Assembly: GCF_009857135.1 (NCBI RefSeq)
Contig: NZ_CP047318.1
Location: 6,448,001-6,512,000, forward strand
Direction of reading: 5' to 3'
Source: Streptomyces sp. HM190
GTDB taxonomy: Bacteria; Actinomycetota; Actinomycetes; Streptomycetales; Streptomycetaceae
Length of the DNA stretch: 64,000 bases
A program made the position numbers and the translations under genes. The stretch's first letter is position 1, and every line of letters begins with the position of its first letter. Positions 8,245 to 16,916 of the stretch are shown in pieces. The notes under the pieces are model-generated. The model did no database searches and was not told where the DNA came from. It saw only the letters and a list, made by a program, of their open reading frames with translations.

Positions 8245-9183
8245 ATGACCGCAGCAGCCGTGGGGCTGTCCCACTCACCCCTCATCGGCAAGAACGATCC
8301 CGCCCCCGACGTCCTGGCCCGCGTCGACGAAGCGGTCGAGGGCGCACGGGAATTCATCCGCGCCTACGATCCCGAGCTGGTCGTCCTCTACGCCCCCGAT
8401 CACTACAACGGCTTCTTCTACAAGGAGATGCCGCCGTTCTGCCTGGCCACCGAGGCCCACGCGGTGGGCGACTTCGGCACGTCGGCGGGCCCGCTGTCGG
8501 TCGACACCGCCGCCGCGAGGACGCTGGCCCAGGGCACCCTCGACCGGGGGATCGACCTCACCGTATCGGCCCGGATGACCGTCGACCACGGCTTCGCCCA
8601 GCCGCTGGAGGTGCTCTTCGGCGGCATCGACCGGGTGCCGGTGGTGCCCGTCTTCGTCAACGGCGTGGCCACGCCGCTCTGCCCCGTCGCCCGCATCCGC
8701 GCGCTCGGCACCGCACTCGGCGAGGCCGCCGCCGAACTCGGCCGCAGGACCCTGTTCCTGGCCTCCGGCGGTCTCTCCCACGACCCGCCCGTACCCGTGC
8801 TGGACGGCGCGCCCCCCAGGGTCGCCGAGGCGCTCGTCGAAGGCCACCCGCCGACGCCCGAGCAACGCGCCAAGGGTGAGCAGCGGGTGATCCGGGCCGG
8901 CCAGGAGTACGCCGCCGGCACGAGCGCGATGATCCCGATCAACCCCGCCTGGGACAACCGGCTCCTCGACCACCTGGAGAAGGGCGAACTCACGGAGTTC
9001 GACTCCTGGACCGTGGCCGCGATGGCCGCGGAGGGCGGCGGCTCCGCCCACGAGGTCCGCGCCTGGATCGCCGCCTTCGCCTCGCTCGCCGCCACCGGCC
9101 CGTACGAGATGACCTCCCGCTTCTACGAGGCGATCCCCGCCTGGATCGCCGGATTCGCCGTCGCCACGGCGCAGGGGAGGTGA
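8245..9183 (+). CDS. mhpB: 2,3-dihydroxyphenylpropionate/2,3-dihydroxycinnamate 1,2-dioxygenase
   Basis: 312 residues, the length of class III extradiol MhpB enzymes. The sequence follows E. coli MhpB almost from end to end as I recall it (LSHSPLIG, APDHYNGFFY, VDHGFAQPLE, PVFVNGVATPL, SGGLSHDPPVP, PEWIAGF-like PAWIAGF). The catalytic histidines His115 and His179 fall at the same numbers as in E. coli. It uses Fe(II) and O2 to open the catechol ring next to the hydroxyls. This gene fixes the substrate class of the cluster as 3-phenylpropionate/cinnamate-like acids. The hydratase gene follows directly. Confidence 0.95.
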   Translation: MTAAAVGLSHSPLIGKNDPAPDVLARVDEAVEGAREFIRAYDPELVVLYAPDHYNGFFYKEMPPFCLATEAHAVGDFGTSAGPLSVDTAAARTLAQGTLDRGIDLTVSARMTVDHGFAQPLEVLFGGIDRVPVVPVFVNGVATPLCPVARIRALGTALGEAAAELGRRTLFLASGGLSHDPPVPVLDGAPPRVAEALVEGHPPTPEQRAKGEQRVIRAGQEYAAGTSAMIPINPAWDNRLLDHLEKGELTEFDSWTVAAMAAEGGGSAHEVRAWIAAFASLAATGPYEMTSRFYEAIPAWIAGFAVATAQGR

Positions 9184-9188
9184 CCGGC

Positions 9189-10001
9189 ATGGCAGTCCGC
9201 CCGCAGGCCATCGCCCAGGCCGCCGCCCGGCTCCTCGCCGCCTCGGACGAGGGCCGTCCCGTGGCCCCGGTCCGCGACCTGCTGGGCGAGCGGGACATCG
9301 ACGCCGCCTACGCCGTCCAGCAGGAGCTGACCCGGCGCAGGCTCGCCGCCGGCGCGGTCGTCGTCGGCCGCAAGATCGGCCTGACCTCGCCCGCCGTCCA
9401 GCGCCAGCTCGGCGTCGACCAGCCGGACTTCGGCGTCCTCTTCGCCGACATGGACGTCTCGGCCGAGGCGGAGGTGCCCTCCGAGCGGCTGCTCCAGCCG
9501 AAGGCCGAGGCCGAGATCGCGTTCGTGCTGGGGGAGGACCTCGCCGACGGCCCACTCGACGCCGCCCGGGTCCGGGCCGCCGTCGAGTACGCCCTCGCGG
9601 CCCTCGAGATCGTGGACAGCCGGGTCGCCGACTGGGACATCCGGCTCACCGACACCATCGCGGACAACGCCTCCAGCGGCCTGTACGTCCTGGGCGACCG
9701 CCGCCTCGGGCTCGACGCGTTCGAGCCGCGCGAGGTCACCATGCGGATGTACGCCGACGGCGAGCAGGTCTCCGAGGGCGCGGGCTCCGCCTGCCTCGGC
9801 GACCCGCTTCACGCCCTGGCCTGGCTCGCCCGCACGGCCCGGTCGTACGGCGACCCGCTGCGGGCCGGTCAGGTCGTGCTGTCGGGGGCGCTGGGCCCGA
9901 TGGTCCCGGCACCTCCCGGCACCCGTATCCACGCCGAGATCGGACCGCTGGGCACGGTCGCCGCGGCGTTCTCCGAGAAGTTCGAGAAGAGGGACGCGTG
10001 A
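9189..10001 (+). CDS. mhpD: 2-oxopent-4-enoate (2-hydroxypentadienoate) hydratase
   Basis: 270 residues, the usual size for MhpD. Typical stretches are VVGRKIGLTS near residue 60, the acidic metal-binding segment PKAEAEIAFVLG near 100, and the closing GALGPMVPAPPG. It adds water to 2-hydroxypenta-2,4-dienoate to give 4-hydroxy-2-oxovalerate, using a divalent metal. The ATG at 9189 is chosen because ggggagg ends 8 bases upstream; a GTG at 9180 overlapping the mhpB stop is the alternative. The stop overlaps the GTG of the next gene. Confidence 0.94.
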   Translation: MAVRPQAIAQAAARLLAASDEGRPVAPVRDLLGERDIDAAYAVQQELTRRRLAAGAVVVGRKIGLTSPAVQRQLGVDQPDFGVLFADMDVSAEAEVPSERLLQPKAEAEIAFVLGEDLADGPLDAARVRAAVEYALAALEIVDSRVADWDIRLTDTIADNASSGLYVLGDRRLGLDAFEPREVTMRMYADGEQVSEGAGSACLGDPLHALAWLARTARSYGDPLRAGQVVLSGALGPMVPAPPGTRIHAEIGPLGTVAAAFSEKFEKRDA

Positions 10002-10948
10002 AGAGAACCAAGGCCGCCGTCATCGGGTCCGGCAACATCGGCACCGACCTGATGATCAAGATCCTGCGTCTGTCGGACACCCTGGAGATGGGCGCCATGG
10101 TCGGCATCGACCCGGCCTCGGACGGGCTCGCCCGCGCGGCTCGACTGGGGGTCCCCACCACCCACGAGGGCGTCGACGGGCTCCTCGCCCTGCCCGGCTT
10201 CGCCGACATCGACATCGTCTTCGACGCCACCTCGGCCAAGGCGCACCTCGCCAACGCCGCCAGGCTGGCCCCGTACGGCAAGCGGCTCATCGACCTCACC
10301 CCCGCCGCGATCGGCCCGTTCGTCGTGCCGCCGGTCAACGGCGACGCCCACCTCGACGCACCGAACGTCAACATGGTGACGTGCGGCGGCCAGGCCACCA
10401 TCCCCGTGGTGGCGGCCGTCTCGGCGGTGACCCCGGTCCACTACGCCGAGATCGTGGCCTCCATCGCCTCCCGGTCGGCCGGACCCGGCACCCGGGCCAA
10501 CATCGACGAGTTCACCGAGACCACCTCCCGCGCCATCGAGAGCGTCGGCGGCGCCGCCCGCGGCAAGGCGATCATCGTCCTCAACCCGGCGGAGCCGCCG
10601 CTCATCATGCGGGACACGGTGTTCTGCCTGATCGGGGAGGCCGACCACGACGCCGTCCGCGCGTCGGTCACCGCCATGGCGGAGCGCGTCGCCCGGTACG
10701 TCCCCGGCTACCGGCTCAAGCAGGAGGTGCAGTTCACCCCGGTGGACCCCGGCGAACCGCTGCACACGCTGCTGCCGCCGGGTGCCGGCCCCGCCGTCAC
10801 CCGGGTCTCGGTGTTCCTCGAAGTCGAGGGCGCCGCCCACTACCTGCCCGCCTACGCCGGGAACCTCGACATCATGACGTCCGCGGCCCTCCAGGTCGCC
10901 GAGTCCGTCGCCCGGCGCGCCACAGCCCCCGCGGAGGCCCGCCCGTGA
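9998..10948 (+). CDS. mhpF: Acylating acetaldehyde dehydrogenase
   Basis: 316 residues. The NAD-binding motif AVIGSGNIGTDLMIK opens the protein and the catalytic cysteine is Cys129 in MVTCGGQAT. It oxidises acetaldehyde and adds CoA to give acetyl-CoA, in a channelling complex with the aldolase that follows. The GTG start overlaps the mhpD stop (GTGA) and its stop overlaps the GTG of the aldolase gene. The order D-F-E is the canonical lower meta-pathway order. Confidence 0.95.
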   Translation: MKRTKAAVIGSGNIGTDLMIKILRLSDTLEMGAMVGIDPASDGLARAARLGVPTTHEGVDGLLALPGFADIDIVFDATSAKAHLANAARLAPYGKRLIDLTPAAIGPFVVPPVNGDAHLDAPNVNMVTCGGQATIPVVAAVSAVTPVHYAEIVASIASRSAGPGTRANIDEFTETTSRAIESVGGAARGKAIIVLNPAEPPLIMRDTVFCLIGEADHDAVRASVTAMAERVARYVPGYRLKQEVQFTPVDPGEPLHTLLPPGAGPAVTRVSVFLEVEGAAHYLPAYAGNLDIMTSAALQVAESVARRATAPAEARP

Positions 10949-11961
10949 CCCGCAGGCTCTACATCCAGGACGTCACCCTGCGCGACGGCATGCACGCCAT
11001 CCGGCACCGCATCGACCCGGCCGACGTCGGCCGTATCGCCGCCGCCCTGGACGCCGCCGGGGTGGACGCGATCGAGGTCGCCCACGGTGACGGCCTGGCC
11101 GGCGGCTCCGTCACCTACGGGCCGGGCAGCCACACCGACTGGGAGTGGATCGAGGCCGCCGCCGCACACCTCACCCGCGCCACCCTCACCACCCTCCTCC
11201 TGCCCGGCATCGGCACCATCGCCGAACTGGAGCGCGCCCACGCCCTCGGCGTCCGCTCGGTGCGCATCGCCACCCACTGCACCGAGGCCGACATCTCGGC
11301 CCAGCACATCGCCAAGGCACGCGATCTCGGCATGGACGTCGCCGGCTTCCTGATGATGAGCCACATGGCGCCGGCCGCCGAACTCGCCGCCCAGGCCCGG
11401 CTCATGGAGTCGTACGGGGCGCACTGCGTGTACGTCACCGACTCCGGCGGCCGGCTGACGCTGGACGGGGTGCGCGAGCGGGTCCGGGCCTACCGCGACG
11501 TCCTGGACCCCGTCACCGAGGTCGGCATCCACGCGCACGAGAACCTCTCCCTCTCGGTCGCCAACAGCGTGATCGCCGTCCAGGAGGGCGTCACCCGGGT
11601 CGACGCCTCCCTCGCCGGACAGGGCGCCGGCGCGGGCAACTGCCCCATCGAGGCGTTCGTCGCGGTCGCCAACCTCCAGGGCTGGAAGCACGGCTGCGAC
11701 CTGTTCGCCCTCCAGGACGCGGCCGACGACCTGGTCCGCCCGTTGCGGGACCGCCCCGTCCAGGTCGACCGGGAGACGCTCACCCTCGGATACGCGGGCG
11801 CCTACTCCTCGTTCCTGCGCCACGCCGAGGCCGCCGCCGCGCTGTACGGGGTCGACGCCCGCACGCTGCTCCTGGAGGTCGGCCGCAGAGGGCTCGTCGG
11901 CGGCCAGGAGGACATGATCGTCGACATCGCGCTCGACCTGGTGGCCGGGGAGCCGCACTGA
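10945..11961 (+). CDS. mhpE: 4-hydroxy-2-oxovalerate aldolase
   Basis: 338 residues. The N-terminal DVTLRDGMHAIRH carries the catalytic Arg and metal-binding Asp, HAHENLSLSVANS supplies the metal-binding histidines near residue 195, and GAGAGNCPIEAFVA follows. It splits 4-hydroxy-2-oxovalerate into pyruvate and acetaldehyde; the latter passes to the partner dehydrogenase. The start is the GTG overlapping the mhpF stop by four bases. A hairpin just after the stop probably ends this operon. Confidence 0.95.
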   Translation: MTRRLYIQDVTLRDGMHAIRHRIDPADVGRIAAALDAAGVDAIEVAHGDGLAGGSVTYGPGSHTDWEWIEAAAAHLTRATLTTLLLPGIGTIAELERAHALGVRSVRIATHCTEADISAQHIAKARDLGMDVAGFLMMSHMAPAAELAAQARLMESYGAHCVYVTDSGGRLTLDGVRERVRAYRDVLDPVTEVGIHAHENLSLSVANSVIAVQEGVTRVDASLAGQGAGAGNCPIEAFVAVANLQGWKHGCDLFALQDAADDLVRPLRDRPVQVDRETLTLGYAGAYSSFLRHAEAAAALYGVDARTLLLEVGRRGLVGGQEDMIVDIALDLVAGEPH

Positions 11962-11973
11962 CGGACCGTCCGC

Positions 11974-12006
11974 GTCCCCCGCCCCGCTCGCCACGGGACG
12001 GGGGAC
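11974..12006 (+). terminator. Hairpin after mhpE
   Basis: GTCCCCCGCCCCG pairs with CGGGACGGGGGAC across a 7-base loop, with one mismatch. It begins 12 bp after the mhpE stop and has no T-run, as is common in high-GC actinobacteria. Confidence 0.6.
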
Positions 12007-12202
12007 GGGCGCGGGTAACGTACCGTCAAAAACATGTACAGAGCAGGTGGTTCGGCGGGCGCGGCGCTGACACCGCACCGCCGTGCCGCGAGGCGGCACA
12101 GCGGTGCGCCGACCGATTTCCGGCCACCTACAGTCCTCCGCACAGACCCCACTGTGGTCCCGGTCACTCCATGATCCGGGCCAATCGGAGGTGAGCCGCT
12201 CC

Positions 12203-13543
12203 ATGTCCGAAACCGTCCGCGACGCAGCAGCCCTCGGCACCGTCCCCGCCCCCGAACCACCGCCCGGGGCCCGGAAGAACGCCCCCCGCGTCGCCGCCGC
12301 CAGCCTCATCGGCACCACCATCAAGTACTACGACTTCGCCGTGTACGGCACGGCCGCCGCGCTCGTCCTGGGCCCGGCCTTCTTCCCGTCGGGCAACTCC
12401 ACCGTCTCGACCCTGGCGGCGTTCCTCACCTTCGCCGCCGCCTTCCTCGCCCGCCCCGTCGGGGTGGTGCTGTTCGGGACGATCGGCGACCGGCTCGGCC
12501 GCAAGCGGGCCCTGGTGCTCTCCCTGGTGCTGATGGGCGTCGCCACCGTCGGGGTCGGGCTGCTGCCGACCTACGACACGGCGGGCGTCCTCGCGCCGGT
12601 GCTCCTGGTCGCGCTCCGGCTCCTGCAGGGCGTGAGCATGGGCGGCGAGTGGGGCGGCGCCGTGCTCCTCGCCGCCGAGCACGCCCCACCGGGGCGCAGA
12701 GCGGTGTACGCGTCCGTACCGCAGATAGGCCCGCTGCTGGGCTTCCTGCTCTCCAGCGCCGTCATCCTGCCCACCATCGGCGTCGTCGGCCGGGACGCCT
12801 TTGCCGACTGGGCCTGGCGGGTGCCGTTCGTCCTCAGCACCGTGCTCGTCGTCGTCGGGTTCTGGGTGCGCACCCGCATCGAGGAGTCCCCGGTGTTCGC
12901 GGGGCCGGCCACGGCCCGCCCGCCGGCCCCGCGCTTCCCGCTCGGCGCCCTGGTCAGGGAGTACCCCGGGCGGCTGTTGCTAGGCGTCGGAGCGGCGGTG
13001 GGCGGTTCGGCGGTCTACTACCTGGTGATCGTCTACAGCCTGTCGTACGGTCCGAAGGCGCTCGGCATCCCGCAGAACACGATGCTGGCCGCCGCCAGCG
13101 TGGCCGCCGGTGCCGCCGCGGCCGTCGTGATCCCGGTGGCCCGGCTGGCCGACCGGGTGGGCCGACGGCCGGTGATCCTGGCCGGCGCCGTCGGGTCCGT
13201 GCTGTGGGTGCTGCCCATGTTCGGCTCCCTCGGCAGCGGCGACGGGCTCCTCATCGGCGGGGCCTTCACGGTCGGCCTGATCCTGTTCATGCTGATGTTC
13301 GGCCCGATCGCGGCCTTCCTGCCGGAGCTGTTCCCGGCCCGGCTGCGCTACACGGGAGCCTCGGCGACCTTCATCCTCGCCAACACCCTCGGCGGCGGCT
13401 TCGCCCCCCTGGTCGCGACCTGGCTGAACTCCCACTGGCAGTCACCGCTCGTCCTGGGCGCCTACGCGGGCAGCCTCTGTCTGATCAGCCTGGCCTGCGT
13501 GCTGGCTCTGCCCGAGACCCGCGACCACGACTTCGCCGCCTGA
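12203..13543 (+). CDS. MFS transporter, metabolite:H+ symporter (MHS) type
   Basis: 446 residues with about twelve hydrophobic segments. The loop GDRLGRKRALVLS near residue 100 is the MFS signature, and RLLQGVSMGGEWGG near 140 with an early YYDFAVYG is typical of the MHS family that takes up organic and aromatic acids. It probably imports the aromatic acid substrate of the catabolic genes. ATG 12203 is preferred to upstream in-frame codons because ggaggtgag lies 7 bases before it. The 190-bp leader after the mhpE hairpin suggests its own promoter. Confidence 0.9.
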   Translation: MSETVRDAAALGTVPAPEPPPGARKNAPRVAAASLIGTTIKYYDFAVYGTAAALVLGPAFFPSGNSTVSTLAAFLTFAAAFLARPVGVVLFGTIGDRLGRKRALVLSLVLMGVATVGVGLLPTYDTAGVLAPVLLVALRLLQGVSMGGEWGGAVLLAAEHAPPGRRAVYASVPQIGPLLGFLLSSAVILPTIGVVGRDAFADWAWRVPFVLSTVLVVVGFWVRTRIEESPVFAGPATARPPAPRFPLGALVREYPGRLLLGVGAAVGGSAVYYLVIVYSLSYGPKALGIPQNTMLAAASVAAGAAAAVVIPVARLADRVGRRPVILAGAVGSVLWVLPMFGSLGSGDGLLIGGAFTVGLILFMLMFGPIAAFLPELFPARLRYTGASATFILANTLGGGFAPLVATWLNSHWQSPLVLGAYAGSLCLISLACVLALPETRDHDFAA

Positions 13544-13566
13544 CGGGGACGCGGAGGGGCAACACC

Positions 13567-13600
13567 GCCGCCCCGGCGCCGTCGACGGCGCCGGGGCGGC
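13567..13600. terminator. Perfect 34-bp palindrome between convergent genes
   Basis: A perfect inverted repeat with arms GCCGCCCCGGCGCC and GGCGCCGGGGCGGC around GTCGAC. It sits between the transporter gene (plus) and the P450 gene (minus), which converge, and is well placed as a two-way terminator. It marks the border between the catabolic and biosynthetic clusters. Confidence 0.7.
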
Positions 13601-13781
13601 AGAGCGGGGCGGGGGCATGCCCTGCGGGCGGACGGCGCCTGCGGGTCGGTGTGGTCCGGCAGGCCCTGCCCGCCGTTCTCGGCGCCGATGCCGCAGGACG
13701 GTGCCGCAGGTGCCGGCCTTCAGCCGGGGCCGAACGGACGCAGGGACCGGGTGACCGGTCCCCGCACCCGGTGACCGGGGG

Positions 13782-15038
13782 TCAGGTCGTTCTCGGCAGC
13801 GCCGGCGCGTCGAAGACCATCTCCAGGGTCTGGAAACGCCGCAGCACCGCGCCCGGGAAGAGCGCGGGCTCGAAGCCGGGCCGGACACGGAGGTCGGGCA
13901 GCCGGCTGTACAACTTCGCCGCGGCGACCTGTATCTCGAGCCGGGCCAGGTTCATGCCGACGCAGAAGTGGATGCCCTGGCCGAACGGCAGATCCGTCGG
14001 CAGGTTCGCCCAGTCCCGTTCGATGATGAACTCGTCCGGCCGGTCGAAGACCAGCGGATCGTGGTTCCCGGCGCTGATGACGGCGAACGCCTTCTCTCCC
14101 GGCCGGACGTCGAGGTCCCCGAGCCTGGTCGGCTTGGTGCAGGTGCGCCACAGACCCGAGATGGGCCCTTCGAACCTCAGGGACTCCGCTGCCAGGGAGC
14201 GCGCCAGCCCTTCGGGGTCGGACAGGAACCGGGCCTTCTGCTCGGGGTACCGGTCCAGCAGGTAGGCGGTGTTGCCGATCGCCCCGATCGTCGTGCCGAT
14301 CCCCGCCACGTTCAGCAGCTGGATCACACGGGCGATCTCGCCGACGTCGAAGTAGTCGCCGTCCACCTGGGCGAAGGACAGCTGGGTGATCAGGTCGTCG
14401 CTGCCCGGTCCGGCCGCCCGCTTCGCCCGGATCATCCCGCCGAGGTGCTCCAGCCACTCGTTGAGCTCGCTGTTGTAGCCGCCCTCCGCCTGGCCGTCCA
14501 TGGTGCCGGTGACCAGCTCCTCCATCCGCTGGGCCGCCCGCGCGTACGCGTCGCGTTCGCCCTCCGGTATGCCCAGCAGCTCGCAGATGTGGCCGGCGGC
14601 CATCCGCGCCGCGAAGTCCTCGTACATCTCGAAGGACCCCCGGTCGGCGAGTTCGTCGACGAGGTCGTCCGTGAAGCGTTCACTGAACGGGCGCATGTTC
14701 TGGATGCGCGACGCCGACAACGCCTTGACCAGAAGCTTCCGTTGGCGCGTGTGGCGCGGCGGGTCGGTCCAGCCGAGCACCTGCTCCTCGGGCGGCAGCG
14801 GCTCCTTCAGGGGCCAGATGTTCCCCAGGGCGCTGGACCACGTCTGGTGTCCGGACAGCACCTCCTTCACGCCCTCGTAGGTCGTGACCTGCACCGCGTC
14901 CAGTTCGGTGTTGCGGGCGACCGGGCAGCGGGCGCGGTCGTGGGCGAGCTCCTCCCAGGGCTCACTGGTCTTGGCCGTGTAGGGCCTGTACCGCGGTTGG
15001 ACGCCCTCGACCGGTGCGTCCGCGGACCGACGGGTCAT
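13782..15038 (-). CDS. Cytochrome P450
   Basis: 418 residues, a soluble bacterial class I P450. The heme-binding motif FGQGIHFCVGMNLAR places the thiolate ligand at Cys359; the K-helix ExxR is ESLRF. The I-helix reads VAGIGTTIGAIGN, where the acid normally found before the conserved Thr-Thr is Gly, an odd feature. A gagagga site precedes the ATG. It is divergent from the carboxylase/reductase gene, and the 352-bp gap between holds the first of two repeated RNA-like elements. A tailoring hydroxylation or epoxidation of the PKS product is likely by context only. Confidence 0.93.
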   Translation of the reverse strand: MTRRSADAPVEGVQPRYRPYTAKTSEPWEELAHDRARCPVARNTELDAVQVTTYEGVKEVLSGHQTWSSALGNIWPLKEPLPPEEQVLGWTDPPRHTRQRKLLVKALSASRIQNMRPFSERFTDDLVDELADRGSFEMYEDFAARMAAGHICELLGIPEGERDAYARAAQRMEELVTGTMDGQAEGGYNSELNEWLEHLGGMIRAKRAAGPGSDDLITQLSFAQVDGDYFDVGEIARVIQLLNVAGIGTTIGAIGNTAYLLDRYPEQKARFLSDPEGLARSLAAESLRFEGPISGLWRTCTKPTRLGDLDVRPGEKAFAVISAGNHDPLVFDRPDEFIIERDWANLPTDLPFGQGIHFCVGMNLARLEIQVAAAKLYSRLPDLRVRPGFEPALFPGAVLRRFQTLEMVFDAPALPRTT

Positions 15039-15390
15039 GTCGCTGTTCCTCTCAGTCGTCCTCGCCCGGGGCGAAGGTGATCGCCCGTCACGGGCGGAGG
15101 GGATGAACTCACCGCACAGGAAAGGCCAGTTGAGGCAAACTGACGCCGTCCGCCCGTGCTCCGCCTCCTTCTGTGCCGCTCCTCGGCACGAGGCGGTGAC
15201 AGGGGGTCGCCCAGGTCATCTACTGGCGGCGGCCCGGTGGCACGGTTTCCCCCAGGCGCGGCACGGGTCCTGCGGACCCCCGCGGAGCACGGACGCCGCC
15301 GGCCTTCCTGTCGATCCGACCGACCTCTCCAGCCGTCGGCGCCTTCTCGGGAACCGCGGCTCGACACAACGACACGTCACGGGATGGCCC
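15039..15390. other. Divergent intergenic region, P450 / carboxylase-reductase
   Basis: No gene is supported. The region must contain the promoters of both divergent genes. It carries copy A of the 92-bp structured element at 15145-15236. The remaining 154 bp before the ATG at 15391 is GC-rich without an obvious Shine-Dalgarno site except ggg close to the start. Confidence 0.6.
15145..15236 (+). ncRNA. Structured element, copy A (candidate leader RNA)
   Basis: This 92-bp segment is repeated with equal length at 16917-17008. The first 24 bases are identical in both copies. Hairpin 1 is GTGCCG (15173-15178) with CGGCAC (15184-15189). Hairpin 2 is GGTGAC (15195-15200) with GTCATC (15215-15220), with an inner stem GGG (15203-15205) with CCC (15210-15212). 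TACTGG and a GGCGG tract follow, the latter able to pair with CCGCC near 15161 to close a multi-stem structure. The inner stem of hairpin 2 has different bases but the same pairing in copy B. The strand is assigned as plus because copy B lies between two plus-strand genes; on the minus strand copy A would lie in the P450 leader. Function is unknown. Confidence 0.6.
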
Positions 15391-16734
15391 ATGGACGAGA
15401 TCATCGGCACGCTCCTCTCCGAGGACGTCACCTCGCCCGATGTGGCGGGCCTGCGCCTGCCGGAGTACTACCGGGGCAATGTGGTGCGCCGCGAGGACAC
15501 CTCGATGTTCGAGGGGATGGACTCGAAGGCGAAGGACCCCCGCAAGTCGCTGCGGGTGCAGGAGGTCCCGACCCCGCAGCCGGGACCGGGCGAGGCCCTG
15601 ATCGCTGTCATGGCGAGCGCGATCAACTACAACACGGTGTGGTCGTCGATCTTCGAACCGCTGCCGACCTTCGGCTTCCTGGAGCGCTACGGACGCTTCA
15701 GCGAGCAGGCCAGGCGGCACGACCTGCCGTACCACGTGCTGGGCTCGGACCTGGCGGGGGTGGTGCTGCGCACCGGCCCCGGCGTGAACCGGTGGCGACC
15801 GGGCGACCGGGTCGTGGCGCACTGCCTCTCCGTCGAGCTGGAGAGCCCTGACGGCCACGACGACACGATGCTCGACCCCGAGCAGCGCATCTGGGGCTTC
15901 GAGACCAACTTCGGCGGTCTGGCCGAGCTGGCGCTCGTGAAGTCCAACCAGCTCATGCCCAAACCGGAGCACCTCACCTGGGAGGAGGCCGCCTCCCCGG
16001 GGCTGGTGAACTCGACCGCCTACCGGCAGCTGGTGTCCCGCAACGGCGCCCAGCTGAAGCAGGGCGACAACGTGCTGATCTGGGGCGCGAGCGGCGGACT
16101 GGGCTCGTACGCGACCCAGTTGGCGCTCGCCGGGGGAGCGAACCCCATCTGTGTGGTGTCGTCACCGCGGAAGGCGGCCATCTGCCACTCCCTGGGCGCC
16201 GAAGCCGTCATCGACCGCAGCGCCGAGGGCTACCGGTTCTGGAAGGACGAGACCACCCAGGACCCCAAGGAGTGGAAGCGCTTCGGCAAGCGCATCCGCG
16301 AGCTGACCGGCGGCGAGGACGTCGACATCGTCTTCGAGCACCCGGGCCGCGAGACCTTCGGCGCCTCGGTGTACGTGGCGAGGAAGGGCGGCACCGTGGT
16401 CACCTGCGCGTCCACGTCCGGGTACGTGCACGAGTTCGACAACCGGTACCTGTGGATGTCGCTGAAGCGGATCGTCGGCTCGCACTTCGCCAACTACCGC
16501 GAGGCGTGGGAGGCCAACCGTCTGGTCGCCAAGGGCAGGATCCACCCGACGTTGTCGAAGGTCTACCCGCTGGAGCAGGCGGGGCAGGCCGCGTACGAGG
16601 TCCACGCCAACCTCCACCAGGGGAAGGTAGGCGTCCTCTGCCTGGCCCCGCGCGAGGGCCTCGGGGTGCGCGACCACGCCCTGCGCGCGCGGCACGTCGA
16701 CGCCATCAACCGCTTCCGTGAGCAGAAGGTGTGA
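15391..16734 (+). CDS. ccr: Crotonyl-CoA carboxylase/reductase
   Basis: 447 residues, an MDR-fold enzyme that reduces crotonyl-CoA (or another 2-enoyl-CoA) with NADPH while adding CO2, giving ethylmalonyl-CoA or a longer alkylmalonyl-CoA. The nucleotide motif is WGASGGLGSYATQ near residue 229. The four CO2-binding residues described for the Kitasatospora enzyme, Asn81, Phe170, Glu171 and His365, are all present at the same numbers. There is no meaA or other ethylmalonyl-pathway gene nearby; the neighbours are a P450, an ammonia-lyase and a PKS. It is therefore more likely to supply a PKS extender unit than to serve central carbon use. The ATG matches the known N-terminus of the family. Confidence 0.95.
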   Translation: MDEIIGTLLSEDVTSPDVAGLRLPEYYRGNVVRREDTSMFEGMDSKAKDPRKSLRVQEVPTPQPGPGEALIAVMASAINYNTVWSSIFEPLPTFGFLERYGRFSEQARRHDLPYHVLGSDLAGVVLRTGPGVNRWRPGDRVVAHCLSVELESPDGHDDTMLDPEQRIWGFETNFGGLAELALVKSNQLMPKPEHLTWEEAASPGLVNSTAYRQLVSRNGAQLKQGDNVLIWGASGGLGSYATQLALAGGANPICVVSSPRKAAICHSLGAEAVIDRSAEGYRFWKDETTQDPKEWKRFGKRIRELTGGEDVDIVFEHPGRETFGASVYVARKGGTVVTCASTSGYVHEFDNRYLWMSLKRIVGSHFANYREAWEANRLVAKGRIHPTLSKVYPLEQAGQAAYEVHANLHQGKVGVLCLAPREGLGVRDHALRARHVDAINRFREQKV

Positions 16735-16916
16735 GGAGCCCCATGGCAACGGGGCTTCCGCACCGCGGGGCGGGGCCGGCCCGCCGTGGGCCGACCGGGG
16801 CCGGGCGCCGACGAGGGGAGGCGCCGGCAGCCCGGCCCGGTCGCCCGTGCCCCCTTCCCGGAGCACCTGCGGGGCACCTCGGGGACCGCCGAGGGGCTTG
16901 CCGGCCGAAGAGTGCC

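Noticed and set aside
5415..8879. Very long arginine/proline-rich plus-strand frame across several genes
   Set aside because: It is the out-of-frame shadow typical of high-GC coding DNA; the genes in other frames have full sets of motifs.
12083..12202. N-terminal extension of the MHS transporter in the same frame
   Set aside because: The extension is not membrane-like and the strong ggaggtgag site fits ATG 12203.
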